Shown here: in pieces, positions 11,363 through 24,100 of the stretch | How positions within the stretch are numbered: position 1 is the stretch's first letter | Layout: each line of letters begins with the position of its first letter | Assembly: GCA_008933995.1 (NCBI GenBank) | Contig: WARS01000071.1 | Coordinates: forward strand, 8,767,018 to 8,831,017 | Source: Datnioides undecimradiatus | Lineage: Eukaryota > Chordata > Actinopteri > Lobotiformes > Datnioididae | DNA: 64,000 nt | Direction: 5' to 3' | The notes under the pieces: generated by a model | Seen by the model: the letters and a program-made list of their open reading frames with translations, nothing else | The model's database searches: none | What the model was told of the DNA's origin: nothing | Translations under genes and position numbers: made by a program

Positions 11363-12919
11363 CCTCCTTTTATTTTTTCTTGTACATCAGCACTTCTTTG
11401 CTTTCCATCCATCATGTCCTATCAGCAGGCTCTCTCTCTCTCACTCACCTCAAACTCTGGCCCTCCTCCAGATGAGGATCGACCCAAGTGTAAATCTAAT
11501 TTCCATGATTCTCTGTAGGGCTTTTAGTTTTACAGCCTTACACAGTGCAAGGCAAACACGGCTGTTTCACAGTGTGGCCTATGGCTCAGAGAATGGAACA
11601 CTTTCTCAGGCTAGAGAAAGTTGCAATGTAAAAACCTACTGATTATCAAAAAAGACAAAAGGGCATGCTGATGTACTGAAATCTGACGCAGGGTCTGTTT
11701 GGTCTTAGGTTTCAGTGAAACACAGGCACAGATATTAAAAGCCTGTGGAAAGTCTGCATATAAGATTCTCACTCCACAAAACAACCATGGATTGATTCCG
11801 TTCTTATTGACTCACACTGGTGGGAGACACATTGTAAATGAGACCAATTGCTCATTTTATTGAGCGTAAGGGTATTACATTCTGCCTCTGTTGGCTGAGC
11901 TCTGACAGTCACAAGGAAGTACCTCTGCCAGGGTATCTCTCTCTTCCTCCTCCCATCTTCCTCAAACACACACACACACACATCTACACATCTATCTCAA
12001 ATTAAATGGTGCTATTAGGGCACTGGAGATGGCATAGTGAGGCCCATCTCCTCACCCTGTAAAACTGTATTCAGCTCTGAACTATATTGTAATTACTTGT
12101 CAAATGGCAACTTCAATCACCACATAAAACAAAATAAACAACTCCTTGTCCCTGCAACAATTTAGTTGTGGCATGAAGTAGGATGCCATTATGTAAAAGC
12201 AAAACTGTGTGTGTGCATAAATTTGTTGTGTGCATTTTGGCTAGTCAAGTGGAAACAAAGGAGCACATTCAATATTTAGAAGGTCAGTCAGGTGCCAACA
12301 ATGCCTCAGTCCTCAGATGAGCCAGACTGTCACCTGACCCAGCATGCCTAAAAAACAGACATGAAGATATCTGTTTGAATGTTTTACTTTATTGATTTAG
12401 TTTCTTAGGTGATATGCAACATCCCCTCATATAGATGACATGTAATATGAGAATGAGGCCAAATATGGCATGAAAGTGCAGAAACCACATGGGGTGGATA
12501 CTTTGACATGAACACCTCAAGTAAAACTGCAACACCACAAACTATGGCTTTAGAAATGACCACGATGGTCCAAATAAAGATGTTAGAATACAAGCTTAAC
12601 AACTTTAGTCTTTATTACATAACAGAGACATTGACTTAAATTTAATTTTCAAGGTACCAAGTATGTCCTTCTCAGGGCAGCTATAAGGCACTTGTGAATT
12701 TTCCCTGTGGTTGGATTTGGATACAGCTGTTTGCAAGCACCCATGGAAGGCAATTGTCCGAACTTTCCCTAACCAATCTCTTCAACTTTAAAAATCGGTC
12801 ACATATGCAGCCTTGTATGACACACTGCAAAATGTACCTTTTACCTTTCCCTTACAGAAAAATGGTTTCAAATATCTTACCTCAGCCCCACTTTCCCTGT
12901 TGCTGCTGATCATGTTCAT
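5115..12919 (-). CDS. ninj1: Ninjurin-1
   Basis: NINJ1 is a small two-pass plasma-membrane protein. It mediates homophilic adhesion and polymerises to rupture the membrane in lytic cell death. Three exons on the - strand (12919-12881, 7707-7470, 5257-5115) sum to 420 bp, 139 codons plus stop; human NINJ1 has 152 residues. The core exon holds the amphipathic segment MNHYANKKSAAESML plus DVALLMANASQLKAV and the first membrane helix TLISISLCLQVTVGVLLIFI. The last exon holds NLATGLVFMIVVVNVFITAF, the second helix. The family is unmistakable. Identity as NINJ1 rather than NINJ2 rests on gene order with card19 and wnk2. The first exon is a weaker call than the other two. Confidence 0.9.
5258..7469 (-). 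other. ninj1: ninj1 intron 2
   Basis: No exon is supportable here. It holds purine- and G-rich sequence at 6300-6580 with four runs of five or more G, and an AT-rich TAAT-dense block at 6677-6738. Confidence 0.6.
7470..7707 (-). CDS. ninj1: ninj1 core exon (amphipathic helices and first membrane helix)
   Basis: On the - strand the acceptor is tctctccccag and the donor is ATAG|GTGAGAAA. The 238 bp start in phase 0 with ASHPDARPGSPAPLNMNHY and end in phase 1 after LLIFI. It carries the KKSAAESML segment whose charged residues are involved in ninjurin polymerisation in mammals. Confidence 0.95.
11316..11358. repeat. (TG)n microsatellite, about 21 units
   Basis: An uninterrupted alternating TG run of about 43 bp in ninj1 intron 1. 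Confidence 0.97.
11966..11982. repeat. Short (CA)n microsatellite
   Basis: An uninterrupted run of about eight CA units in ninj1 intron 1. Confidence 0.9.
12881..12919 (-). CDS. ninj1: Candidate ninj1 first coding exon
   Basis: On the - strand an ATG at 12919 opens MNMISSNRESGAE and ends at a near-consensus donor GAG|GTAAGATA in phase 0, exactly the phase needed by the next exon. A second ATG lies two codons later. The short acidic N-terminus is poorly conserved between species, so this is a splice-and-phase argument, not homology. Confidence 0.45.
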
Positions 12920-13640
12920 TATTTTCCCATGCGTGTGCTTCTGCGCCTCAGCTGCAGGCTGCAGCTCTGAGAAATCGAGCTGCAAAGTGTCCTGGTGTAG
13001 GGGAAGAGAAGACAGGACCTGCAAGCATATGGCCTACTTAAGAGATAAGCAGTTATTCTAGCATGTGTCACATCATCAATAACGTTATTTTCTTAAAAAA
13101 AAAGAAAATGTGATACAGCAAGCTGTTGAGCAGTGGGTGAGAGAGCCTTTAGAGACACGTGATTGGATGAGTTGTTAAAAGGGCGTGAAAGACAGTTTTA
13201 CAGAAAATAACAGGCTTTTGCATGGAATAATCATTTAACCGCTTTGTCGGTCACTTTCACTGATGCTACACGCTCTTTGTCGGTGTTTTCATGTCAGATA
13301 TGTGTCACTGTTGGGCAGTACAGCAGTATGAGTAGGCTCTCCGTGGTGTCCCAGCGTGCAGTGTTATTGGACGGTCCCTCCAGTCGTTACCAGGGGCGTG
13401 GAACCAAGCGAGCTGAATGGGAAACACATTTGTGCGCCTCGCCGTTGTATTAACCTAATGCTGGAGAGACGATGACAAGCGAAAAACACATGTCCGCGTA
13501 AATTAATTGCCAAAGGGGGTGAACGGCAAACTCAAATTTCCCGTGTTTTAAAGCGGCCCGGCTGGTATTTACCCACAGCAGCCACGAAGAAGCAGCCACC
13601 GCGGAGGGACTCGGCATCGTTTAGCTGCAGCCGGAGAGAG
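12920..13640. promoter_or_regulatory. Divergent ninj1/wnk2 promoter region
   Basis: This interval separates the candidate ninj1 first exon on the - strand from the wnk2 leader on the + strand. It contains a palindromic E-box CACGTG at 13156-13161 followed directly by ATTGG (inverted CCAAT) at 13162-13166, a GGGCGTG GC/KLF-type box near 13181, and a second ATTGG near 13366. CpG frequency rises towards 13640. Head-to-head use is inferred, not shown. Confidence 0.4.
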
Positions 13641-13949
13641 GGATGTGAGGACTTGGAAGGAGATAAACAAAACGTATTCGTTATTTTATTTCTCGTTAAT
13701 GTGTGGTCTGCGTTCAGTTGGGGAAAGACTGGATTTAATCTCAGTTCCTTTTTGCGGTCGTTTTGGGCGTCTCTTGTGCGTGAAAATGGGGATAATATGC
13801 AGATAGGGCGTTTTTTAAAGTCCACCTTTCTGCTGTGGACAGCCGGCTAACACTAGCGAGGATTTTTTTTTTCTAGTACCTGTGTCGTGTATCGCTAGCG
13901 TGAGTTTAGCCGAGGTTTGGTTGGGGTTTCTTCGCTTTTTTTGAACTGG
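13500..13949 (+). other. wnk2: wnk2 5' UTR exon 1 (upstream edge not determined)
   Basis: CpG-rich sequence ends at a strong donor, ACTGG|GTAAGT, after base 13949. The next acceptor in the right direction is at 14311. The transcription start cannot be read from sequence, so 13500 is only an approximate left edge. Confidence 0.4.
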
Positions 13950-14311
13950 GTAAGTCGTGTCCCATCTTGGTTCAGTGTTACTGTGATAAAATATTTGAAG
14001 ACTAACTAGCTAACGTGTAGTTGTGTGAATGGTCGCGGTGAGTTAGCATCATCTGAATTGCTAAACTTAACGTTTACTTGTGTCGTCACAGTCAGCTTGC
14101 TAGTTTTTCGTTCACCTGGCCGACGATGGCTCCTGCTAATAATATGTTTTTTTAACTCGTGGGCTTGTCTTTTCATCCACCTGCTCTTACTTACATCAAC
14201 TAACTTTAAGTCCTCAATTATTCAAATGTGTATAACCAACATTATAGCTTTAACATTCCCCGACACACCAGGAATTGTTCGTTGCATTAACTGGCAATAT
14301 TTCTTTTGCAG

Positions 14312-14494
14312 TTCTTGATATCGGATGAAATCTGGTCTATGTCATCCATCCCGGTGTTGTTAAGGGCCTCTGCTGGCAAACTGCGTCACCGAGTGGGCGC
14401 TGCAGGTACTCGTCTCTGAATCTGCATGTTGGGAAAAGTCAAGCCATGGCACGAATGACCTGGAAACCAAAGTGACTGAACTTTTAAAATCACA
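14312..14494 (+). promoter_or_regulatory. wnk2: wnk2 5' leader with four upstream ORFs
   Basis: After the acceptor ttcttttgcag (ending 14311) the leader has four ATG-initiated ORFs that all terminate before the main start: 14325-14363, 14339-14419, 14426-14458 and 14446-14475. The last begins in GCCATGG, an optimal context, and ends 19 bases before the wnk2 ATG. The main ATG at 14495 has A at -3 and G at +4. Such a leader would be expected to restrain translation, which is inference. Confidence 0.6.
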
Positions 14495-15142
14495 ATGGAG
14501 CCGGAGGCGAATTCAAACTCCGAGCCCCACCAAGAACTGAAATATCCTTCTGTGCCCAACTCTCAGTGTGAATTGGCCGTCAATATGTATGAGGCCATGG
14601 GTGATGTAAATGTCAATCTCGTGGACCCAGTTGTGAGAGGTGGGAGCGACCCCAGTGCATACCCTTCCTCCAGTTATCAGAGGAATGTGCATCAGAGATT
14701 CATCAGGAGGAGTCTGTGGTTCTCGGACACAGATGAGCAGGCCTTTGAAGCACCTGAGTGTGACACCAGGAGTAAGATCCTGAACATAAACCTGCGAACA
14801 ATAGTGGACAGGACAAGGGGGACTAGCTGTGGAATACAAGAAGGGTCCAGCACTGAAAGTCAAGGTGGGCAAAAAGACAGTGCAACAGAAAGTGCCAGTG
14901 CCGATGAGGAGAGGGAAAAAGGCGGAGATGCTTTAAATCTTACATGCAGTGATGCTGGTAAAAGCGCCATCAAGGCAGCCAGTGAGGAGAATGAGGAGGA
15001 GGCAGAGATGAAAGCAGTGTCCACATCTCCGGGAGGAAGATTTCTCAAATTTGACATCGAACTTGGAAGGGGGTCCTTCAAAACGGTCTACAAGGGCCTG
15101 GATACTGAGACCTGGGTGGAAGTTGCCTGGTGTGAGCTGCAG
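14495..15142 (+). CDS. wnk2: wnk2 coding exon 1: N-terminus and glycine loop
   Basis: Residues 1-216. Starts [11 protein letters not shown]; an acidic, disordered N-terminus is followed by [20 protein letters not shown] and VAWCELQ. The WNK-defining cysteine and the relocated catalytic lysine are both here. The donor is GCAG|GTAAAG, phase 0. Confidence 0.95.
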
Positions 15143-18100
15143 GTAAAGTACTGAAACTGTCCAACTGATTTAGAGTCCCTCTCTGCGTCAGTCAGCGCCC
15201 ATATACACCCTTTTTAAAATTCTCTTATTTGCAGGTGGGCGTTGGGTAACGCTTTCAAACAATTAACGTGATTTAGTAAGAACTATCTTCACATTTTTGC
15301 TCTCTACACGAAACACGTTATTTTTAGACCAGTGAATGGGGGAATGCCTGACTCTCACAGGAAGCTCTCTCTCTCTGTGCTCTCCGATCTGTCGGTGAAG
15401 GTTCACACATCACGCTAGTATAATGGTGATGTCGTCAGGGAGCTGTCAGTCAGCCAGAGTCTCATGAGGGAAGTCCACTAAGTTGTAAATGGGTTACCAC
15501 TAAATTTTAAATGGTTTACACGGGAAAAGTGATTGACAAGCATTAGCTACTGTTTTGGAGACGTATACCACCACTGAAGTATCAGTGATCAGCAGTTTTG
15601 CAAATGCACAAGGAGAGTCTATCTTGTCTTGCATTTCACAGACACAGGAAAATCACCAGCTTAGACTGTGCAAAGGTATTAACTAATTATTTCCGTCCTT
15701 TGGAGACTGCAGCAGGGATTATCTCTCTCTCTCTCCCTCTCTCTCCCAGGAGGCTTAAGGGGGACTACAGTAAGCATGACTGGCCCCCTCATAGAAAAAC
15801 CTGTTCTGTTGTTTTTTTTTGGTTTTTTTTCCACCATTCATTTTAAAAGTGTTGTTAAGATTCTTAATCTTAACAAAGTGTGTTAACATTCAACCGTTCT
15901 TCACAATTTTTCTAGTCATTTGGCCTGTTGATATTGACACCTAACACAGTTGTTAGATTGGACAGTCTTTGAGATGCTTGTACGCTTTGTCCCAGCAGTG
16001 TGTCTGTATGTTATGAGCTGTGCTACTGCCTACCTCCCTCCCTCTGTGCAACAGGAGGTAGGCAGACAGGAAGCAGCTGAAGTGTGCTGTAGCCTGCTGG
16101 GAACCGTGTGGCGGTCCTGTGGCCTCAATGAATACTAATGCCTAGGGTACTGAAAACATGCTGCGTCAGTACAGAAGAGACCAAAGAATGCAAACTACTC
16201 GGTGCGTTAAAAGAACTAAACCTGTTTTGTATGACTGTAGCATCACAAGGCAGTGACACATCTTATCACCGGACTTAGAAGATAACATGCCATTGGTCAG
16301 GAATGAGTAAAGATACGGTAGCACTGACAGACATGATGACTTCACTTGAATGATGATGTCGTGCAGACTGATAGTAGCAAGTGAGCAATCTTGCATCTAC
16401 CTTAACCTGACAATACTGAACGGCAACTGGACTCAACAGATGATGTGGAACCGGAAGCAATTTACTGTGTTTTATTCTCCCCCAGTGGCACACATTAAAG
16501 CTCCCTCTAGTGGACAGTCAATAATAGATGTTAATCACAATACAAATGGTCCTTTCTAGCAATTGTGTTCTCATCTAGGCTCTCTCATATATTGTAGCTT
16601 TCAGCCGACAACCTTTGATTAAGACTGTTCAATTAACAAAATATCGATCAATATGTTTCATCAGCACACTCTCTGGCTCTTTAGCTTACTGAGTGGATCA
16701 GGACCATTAGTTGAGCCTTTATGTGTCTCCCATGGTGCCTTCTCTGGGCATAATAGCTTGTGATGTCATACTGATTGACCGCCAAGTGAGTTGAGCCATC
16801 TCAGTTGTCCTGACAAAAAGTTAAATATTAAACTTTTAGAGAGACCCTAAATTATGTGAGACAAATAAAATATGAAAGTGAAAATGACTAAATGCAGAAG
16901 TTGATAAACTGTAATTGTAATTGCTTTAACTAAATTTTGAACAGTTTTTGACCGTAATTAGTATGTCTTCATAACTGACTTTTCTCCTTGCTACAGCACA
17001 GTGGGAATGCGACTAAAGATTATTGTCATTAATGAATAAGCTGTCGACTACGTTCTCAAATGAGCATCTATTAAACGTCTAAACAGTGAAAAACTCCCAT
17101 CATAATTTCCAGAAGTCTAACCTTCAGTTTACAGATGCAGCGATCTGTCACAATGGCGGGTGGTTCACAATAAAATGTAATGGTTCCAGATTCTCAAAGG
17201 TGTGTCACACTATAGTAGACTAATTCTCTTTGGATTTTGGGCTGTTGGTCTTCGAAACAAGATATTTAATTATGCCACTTTCAGCTCCAAAAAATGTGTA
17301 ACTGATATCTGTCATTTTGTTTTGATGACCATTAATCTAAAAACGTTATTGTATGTGATATCATGAAAACAGCAAATATTCACTTTTGTGAAGTTAGAAC
17401 AAGGACATTTTGCCTAAAAATAACATAAACAATTAATTGATTACCAAAACAATCAATAGACATCAGTTACTTGACAGTTTTTCTTTATTCATTTAGGGTA
17501 TTTTATTTTGTGTTAAAGTTACTATGGTATATAAAACCACAATCAAAGTGCCATTTAATGGCAATGGCTTACTCCATTGTGTGGGTATATACTGAACACA
17601 ACCTGAGGCTGACAGGGTGTTTTAAACACGGCGAGCTCACTTTTGATCTAATGCAGCAAATTAGGTGCTTTATTGACTTAAGAAAAAGTTTGGGCTTTAG
17701 AGCTCCAGCGAGATTTATCGGCATGCTTAATGTTGTTGCATGGCGTGTAAGGAGTAACTAAAGTCTAGTGGTCAGAGCCAAGATCCGACTATCATACTAG
17801 ATCCTCTCAGTCATATTCAACAGCAAGAGTGCCCGGGTATTTTCTAGTCTTAGGACTGCATCCGAAGAAGTGCTGATTTTACGCTTGTGTTATGCATATT
17901 TACTCTTTAGTGTTGCATGAAGATGATGCCAGCTTTGCCTTTCTGAGGAAACTGGTGGTGGAAAATGGGAAGACAGAGGAGCTCTCTGTGAAAGAGACAT
18001 GACTCTGTGATTTTCCACTGTTTTCGCTCCTTCCAGTGGTCACATGGCTTTCTTGCCTAGAAATTTTAATCTGGTCCTGTGTTTATTCTTTCTGTCTCTC

Positions 18101-21100
18101 TTCCTCCCCCATCTTGTTCTCTCTCACTCACTCCCCTGCCCCTTTCCTTCCATGCCCATCTCCCCCACATCTCTGTTTTTGTGCCAGGCTGCTGGCATAA
18201 CACAGATGGCCCTGGCTCAGGCAAGGATGTTAATCTGAAAGAAAGATGCCTGTTGTTAGTTTTTCATTGTTGAGAAAGAACACTTCTCGTGTTTCTGTTT
18301 GCCTTTTTCTATCAGTGCTCACTGGAATTTATTTTTTAAACTTTGGAAACTTCCCGTTTCTGCCAATTGTGGCTGTGTGTATAGATTTTTATCTCGCTGT
18401 TGAATGCTTCTGCACGCTCACAGGCACAGAGTTTACTTCTGACTTTGTGCAGACTTCTCTGTGGTATTTGGCAGTGAGCCTGTTGTGCTGTAGATTGAAT
18501 CTGTTTCTCAGCGTGTGAATGCAGAGCCGGCAATGATACCATGGCAGTGATATGAAGCTGCCTGTCCCTGGGTGTTTGCAGAAGATTTTGCAATTCTTAA
18601 ACCAAACAAACCCAGCAAGTGACACCATGACTCACTAGGTTAATGTCTTGGTTCCAAACACTGGATTTGCTGTAATGATAGAATAGATTGAGCCATGTTA
18701 TAGGACGTTAAAGTCAGAGCACATTGTATGTCTCTTGGAATTAACACTTGTAGCATGAAAACCCCTTCTCGGCTTGCTCAAATGGCAAAAGGAAAACAAA
18801 GTTGGAGATGCTCAAGTGGGTCATTGGTTACAGCTCATTTGGCACTGAGAGGCCCAGGGAAGCAGGGGCAGCCAGACCCAGTGGCTGTAGCTAACAGTGC
18901 CTTGTCAATGGCCTCGTCTTCAGGCATGCCTGAGCTCCTGTGTCACTCAGCCAACCGAAGACCCTGAGGGAAGGAGGACAAGCCTGTTAGAGCCACAGCA
19001 ATGTGGCCTGTGGTATGGCTCAAACAGGCTTGTTGGAAAGCTGCTAGGTAGTGGTATCTGGATATAATCTGTAGGAGACATGCACCAGCTAACATTATAA
19101 ATCCTTTTTGCACCATCAGAAAAACAAATACTTAACAATGTCATGTTGTCAGTTTGACATTGTTTTCAAGAGCTAGCAGATGAGACTAAAGCGTATGACG
19201 AGCTGAACAATCAGAATCAGTTAGTGCACATGGGAATTTTTATATAGTCTCTGCTTTCCTTTCTCACGTCCTGGTGCTGCTGCTCATAGTCAGGAAAAGC
19301 TTACAATTTAGATCAAAATTGTAAAACCAAGACCATGTCTTCACTGTTAAACACAGCTTACAGAAAAGTCTGACCTGGCATTTAGTCCCACATTGTCTAA
19401 AGGGAAGGATGCAGAGGAATGAATGTTCCAAAAGCAGCTCATGTCTTAAACTAATTTATGCTTTGTGCATTATACCTCAGAATTAGAGTGTTGCAGGGAA
19501 AAAAGTAGTGGAGCCCACAAGCTAGATATTGCTTATTCAGACTGCTACTTACTGAGTTGTAAGTAAGAAACTCTCCATAATTCAGACTGCTTCTATAAAT
19601 TTAATATGTTTGGCACAAACAGCTTCAATACACAGAGATGGACAGAATTTAAGAAACACGACAGTTCATGCAGTATCCATTTATTGAAGCTCATAATACT
19701 TGTCCAACATGGTGTTTTGCCACTTTTAGGGCTACAGTTTGTAGAAATGTTTTGTAAATTCTGTTTTATCTCAGTCACATTTGCTGGGGGGGTCTGTGGC
19801 GATCTATGGTTTGTCTTTGCCAGTGTACCCGTGACTGCTTTTGGTATCCATTTTCAATTGGTATCCAATTATAATGATTTATTCCTGTGATTGATTTCTG
19901 TGACCTACAGATTATTTCCAGTATACTTAAAAGATTCATTTCATATCAAAATTGATGCAAATTTAATCTAATTGTTTCAGTTCTGTATTACCATATTTGC
20001 CTCTTCTGTGTCAGCAATCTGACCTCTGTTATCCTTGGGTTCTCCTTTGTTTAGAAAAACAAAAAACATCAAGGTGCATTGATTTATTAAAGCTGGCACT
20101 ACTTACAGATATACCAAGTGGTCAAAATATGAAATTTGCTATGCTTGTCCATTTGACTGGTTGTTACTCTATTGTCTTTACTGATACAAAACCTCCAGAC
20201 ACATACCTTTGCAAATATACTCATGCAGTCTAACCTTGAACTGATCTTAACTAAATGGTCTTTGACCTCCCTCATCCCTCCCCCAACAATAGAAAGTGTC
20301 ACAACGGCTCATTAGGATTAGTAATCCCTTTTGGAATTTAAGATGGTTATTTGTATGAACAAATCTAGAGCGCCTCTGTATCCTGTTGAGGCCTCCTGCT
20401 TAGGCTCTGTGGTATGAAGACAAGGGTTACTTTTAATACACACTCTGGTTGACCTCTGCATCACTAATCTATTTACGTAATGAGGGAAAAACAAATGGCC
20501 ACATAGTAGCACTTGTGTCTTAAGACTAACAGTAACTCATTAACATTTATTTTGACAGCTCATTTGTATGTAAGGCTGCTTATGTTAAAGGACTGTTGGA
20601 TAGATGAATAGCTTTGGTCTGAGTTTTTTTCTGTTGTGTTATGTGGATGCTTGAAGGGTTTTTGCTCCAGGTCATACCAAGGCCAAGATGGTACCACAGG
20701 TGTGATCTATTGAACCTTAATACTAAATGACAATAGAGTACAAATTACAAGAAATAACACACCTTAAAAAAAAAAAAAAAAAGGATTTTAATGTGAATTT
20801 TAACTTCATGAAGTTTATCCCGATTTATCTGCATCAGGGAGTTGTAGATTTAAACTTGTCATTTAAAGGCTGTAATTTCTGTTGGTGATGTTGCACTTGC
20901 TTGACATGTTCTAAAAGATGTTCATGGTAGTTTATGTTATTATGTCCAAATTAATCGTACAGCTTTTATATGCACAGCCTAAATAAGTGTAGAATTAAAT
21001 AACCAGATGGATATTTTTGCAAAAGTTTGTTCAGTGTTGATAGGGCAACAAGGAAAAACAGCCAGTCAGTAACACCAGTACTTCGACTCTCCTCTTCCTT

Positions 21101-24100
21101 CTACCTGCGTCAACAGTTCTTATATTTGTCTACTAACAGAACTGACAAAAGAGAGGCAACTTTTTAATAATGTGAATTAGATTTTGTTTGCCAGCACTAT
21201 TAAGATAGTAGTTGGTAGTAGTAGTTGAAATTGGTTTTGTTATTGATGAGCTGGTCGAGCTTTACAAAAGGTGGTCATGAAGAAAGGGGATTGCTTTTAC
21301 ATTCCCCATGCGGGGAAAAAACGTTGCTAGTGTTTTGGTCGTGTGGTGTTTAGTCTGGGTCAGGGTATTATGCTGAATCAAGGCTGTCTCTCTGGCTCTG
21401 TGCCCCCACACTGCAGCAGCTGATAAAATGGTCAAGGGAGGGGGGAGATTGGCCACGCCGCCCAGTTCGGCTGAGGACATCTCTACCCAGAGCACCACTC
21501 TTCTCTGCCTTGTCCCAGGTCCACTTTCTGGCTTGCACCAGTCCAGGCAGGCTTCATTAGGCTTTAGTCATTTACATGGGCATTTGGTACATTTGTCTCA
21601 AGCTCAGACAGCTGGTTGAAATCGCCACCCTTGGTATCATAGCACCACAGTTATTTGTAGCTAGTTGTATTAGCTATTGTATGGTTTTTACAATGGGTTT
21701 GAGTATCTGTGTGTTACTGCTAAGCATGGATGTTTGGTGTCTGCACAGAAGTGTGTGTTATAGATGTCACCACCAGCTGTCGTGCTTCAAGTCACACTGG
21801 TTACCACTGCCTCCTGCCCACTGTGAAGCCTTGTTAATTAGAAATAACAAAAGCAAGCACAGAAGCATTTTGATCTTTGTTCCTTGACTGTATCGATTGA
21901 GTGGTTTTTATAGATCGGTATGAACAGTTAGTTGATCATCCGATTAAACAACTAATAGTTTTAGACTTACAGAAGAGGAGTATCAAGGATACTAGTGTTA
22001 ATAGGGGTACTTTAAATCTCCTTGCTTTATTGTTCTCAGGCCCTATGCTTTACAAGAGGGAGTTAACACATCTGTTTGCAGTGCATCTAAAGGAAACACC
22101 GAGGAATCTCCCAGAATATTTAGCTGAGATGGTGATGAGCCACTCAGATTTTGGGTTAGGTCATCTTGTAATTAATTAAGTTCATAATTAATGGCCCAGA
22201 AAGTAACACACTCACTCACTGAATATCAGACATTTGCTGTTTAACGTGGTGCTTCTCATTGTAGATTTTATTTCATGAAGCTGTATTAATTTTAGTAATT
22301 TCCATTAAATCCCCTGCCTTCTTTTTCTCTGTGTGTTTGTCACCAGAAGATTGGAGCCTAGCGAGTACATGCACGCCTGTCTTGTCAGCAGATATTAGCT
22401 TTAGTGCTGAAAAGATTAATTAATTAGTCCAATCAAATCTCAATTAGACAATGATGACTCTGTGGTTTGTGCTTCTCAGGTGTAAGGATTTGCCACACTG
22501 AATATATTTGGTTTTGGATTGATGGACAGGCAAAACCAGACATTTCTTACTTTTTTTTCTGGCTTATTACAGACTCAATGATAATAATTAGCATCTGCTG
22601 CCATGTTGAACATTATAGTTGGTTAATAATTAAGTTAAATATTAACATATCATGTACATAACTTTGTCAGAACTAGTGCTGGATGTTATATTGATATCAG
22701 GGCCTTAGTGCTGTCTTTTCTTTCAGTTTTAAAGGCTGCATAGCATTAAGGTGATTTGTCTTCCTGATCTTATCGGGCTGTTCTGTCTTTTCCATTATTT
22801 CTCCCTACTGTAGTCATAATAGCCACATTAGTAATGATTTATCATCATGTTATTTAAAAATCTAAGTATGTAAATATTTTGTGAAAGCACAAATAATTAT
22901 TCTTACAGTATTATCACAGTATCAATTTTAAGGTATTTGGTTAAAAATTAGGGTTTATCATGAAGAATATCCATTTGTTGTGTTTATGCAAGAATACTAC
23001 TTGCACTTCGACGCTGATTTTTCAAACACAACTATTATATTAGCTTTGGTCCTGAAAAATGCAGCGTCAGTCTTAGGCTCTAAACAAAGATTTGATCACT
23101 TTGCACTTGTCATAGCAGTTGCATAAGCAGCATTAGTCCTTTGAGGAAGCAAGTGTGTAATCGGAAATTTTAGATTCTTTGTCTCTGTGTCAAAGAACTG
23201 TTTGTTTGTCAGCCTACGCCTTCAGCCTGTGACAGAAAAGAGGTTTATAGGAGGTTTGTATGCCCTAATCCACGTTGGCTAACTCCTGGTCACAATCAGC
23301 CAGACGCACTCATATATTTCAACACCCATGGAACAAACATAATTGTGTTTCACTCTTGTTGACTTACATTTCTTTTTAGTCATAAGTGCATATGTGACAT
23401 AATGCATATTTTTTCCTGTTAACTAGGGCTGCAATGGGTGTGGTGGTGTCATACTTCTCCTCCTCATAACTTCTCCTTATCTCCTTTACCTCATTTTTTT
23501 TTTTTTTTAGCTCACTCCCTCCACACAGAAACAGCAGAGTAGTCATTTGGTCATAGGCTGATTTTAACTGTATTGTCTTCCTATCAGAGTGTCACAGTGG
23601 CTTGTCATCTTTGACAGTATTCCGGTCTGTTGGGCTCCGCCTTGACAAGGCTGGGTGATACATGCACATTGCACCCCTTGTAGCCCTTCAGTGGTCTCAT
23701 CAGCTCTTTCTCTATTAAAATATTATACTGTGCCAGTGTGCCAGTTACCACTGCTTGGGCTTGGAGTGGACGCATGACAGGTTAACACTAAAATAGAGAT
23801 AACAGAGTGACCGGCACAGCTGTTGGCCAACTTCTCCTGCAGTCATGACTGATGGGACACAATTGAGCTGCAGGCAGTCTGCTGGCTCATGGCTCGCCCT
23901 GCACTAGCTTTTGTTATGGCAGAGGAAGCACTGCAATACTCATCTGTTTGAGGACTGGTGCAGAGGGTGGCATCACGGCCAAGTAATTTAGTCATACCCT
24001 TTTTAACCTGGCAACAAGGTTTCATGTCCAATGATTTCAAACACTGTCATTGTTTAGGGGACTATTCAGGGACAAATAAAGCATCACATTATGACTGTGA

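Larger units (their letters stand above)
7708..12880 (-). other. ninj1: ninj1 intron 1
   Basis: About 5.2 kb between the candidate first exon and the core exon. No convincing splice-bounded ORF was found. It contains a (TG)n tract at 11316-11358 and a (CA)n tract at 11966-11982. Confidence 0.45.

Noticed and set aside
11315-11518. ORFs beginning with alternating Cys-Val
   Set aside because: They are translations of the TG microsatellite.
13532-13825. Minus-strand ORF near the wnk2 leader considered as the ninj1 first exon
   Set aside because: It has no in-phase donor and no ninjurin-like N-terminus; the candidate at 12881-12919 fits phase and donor better.
21901-22179. A 92-codon ORF in wnk2 intron 1 resembling a protein-like sequence
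   Set aside because: No splice sites in phase with the kinase exons, no recognised domain, AT-rich composition like the surrounding intron.
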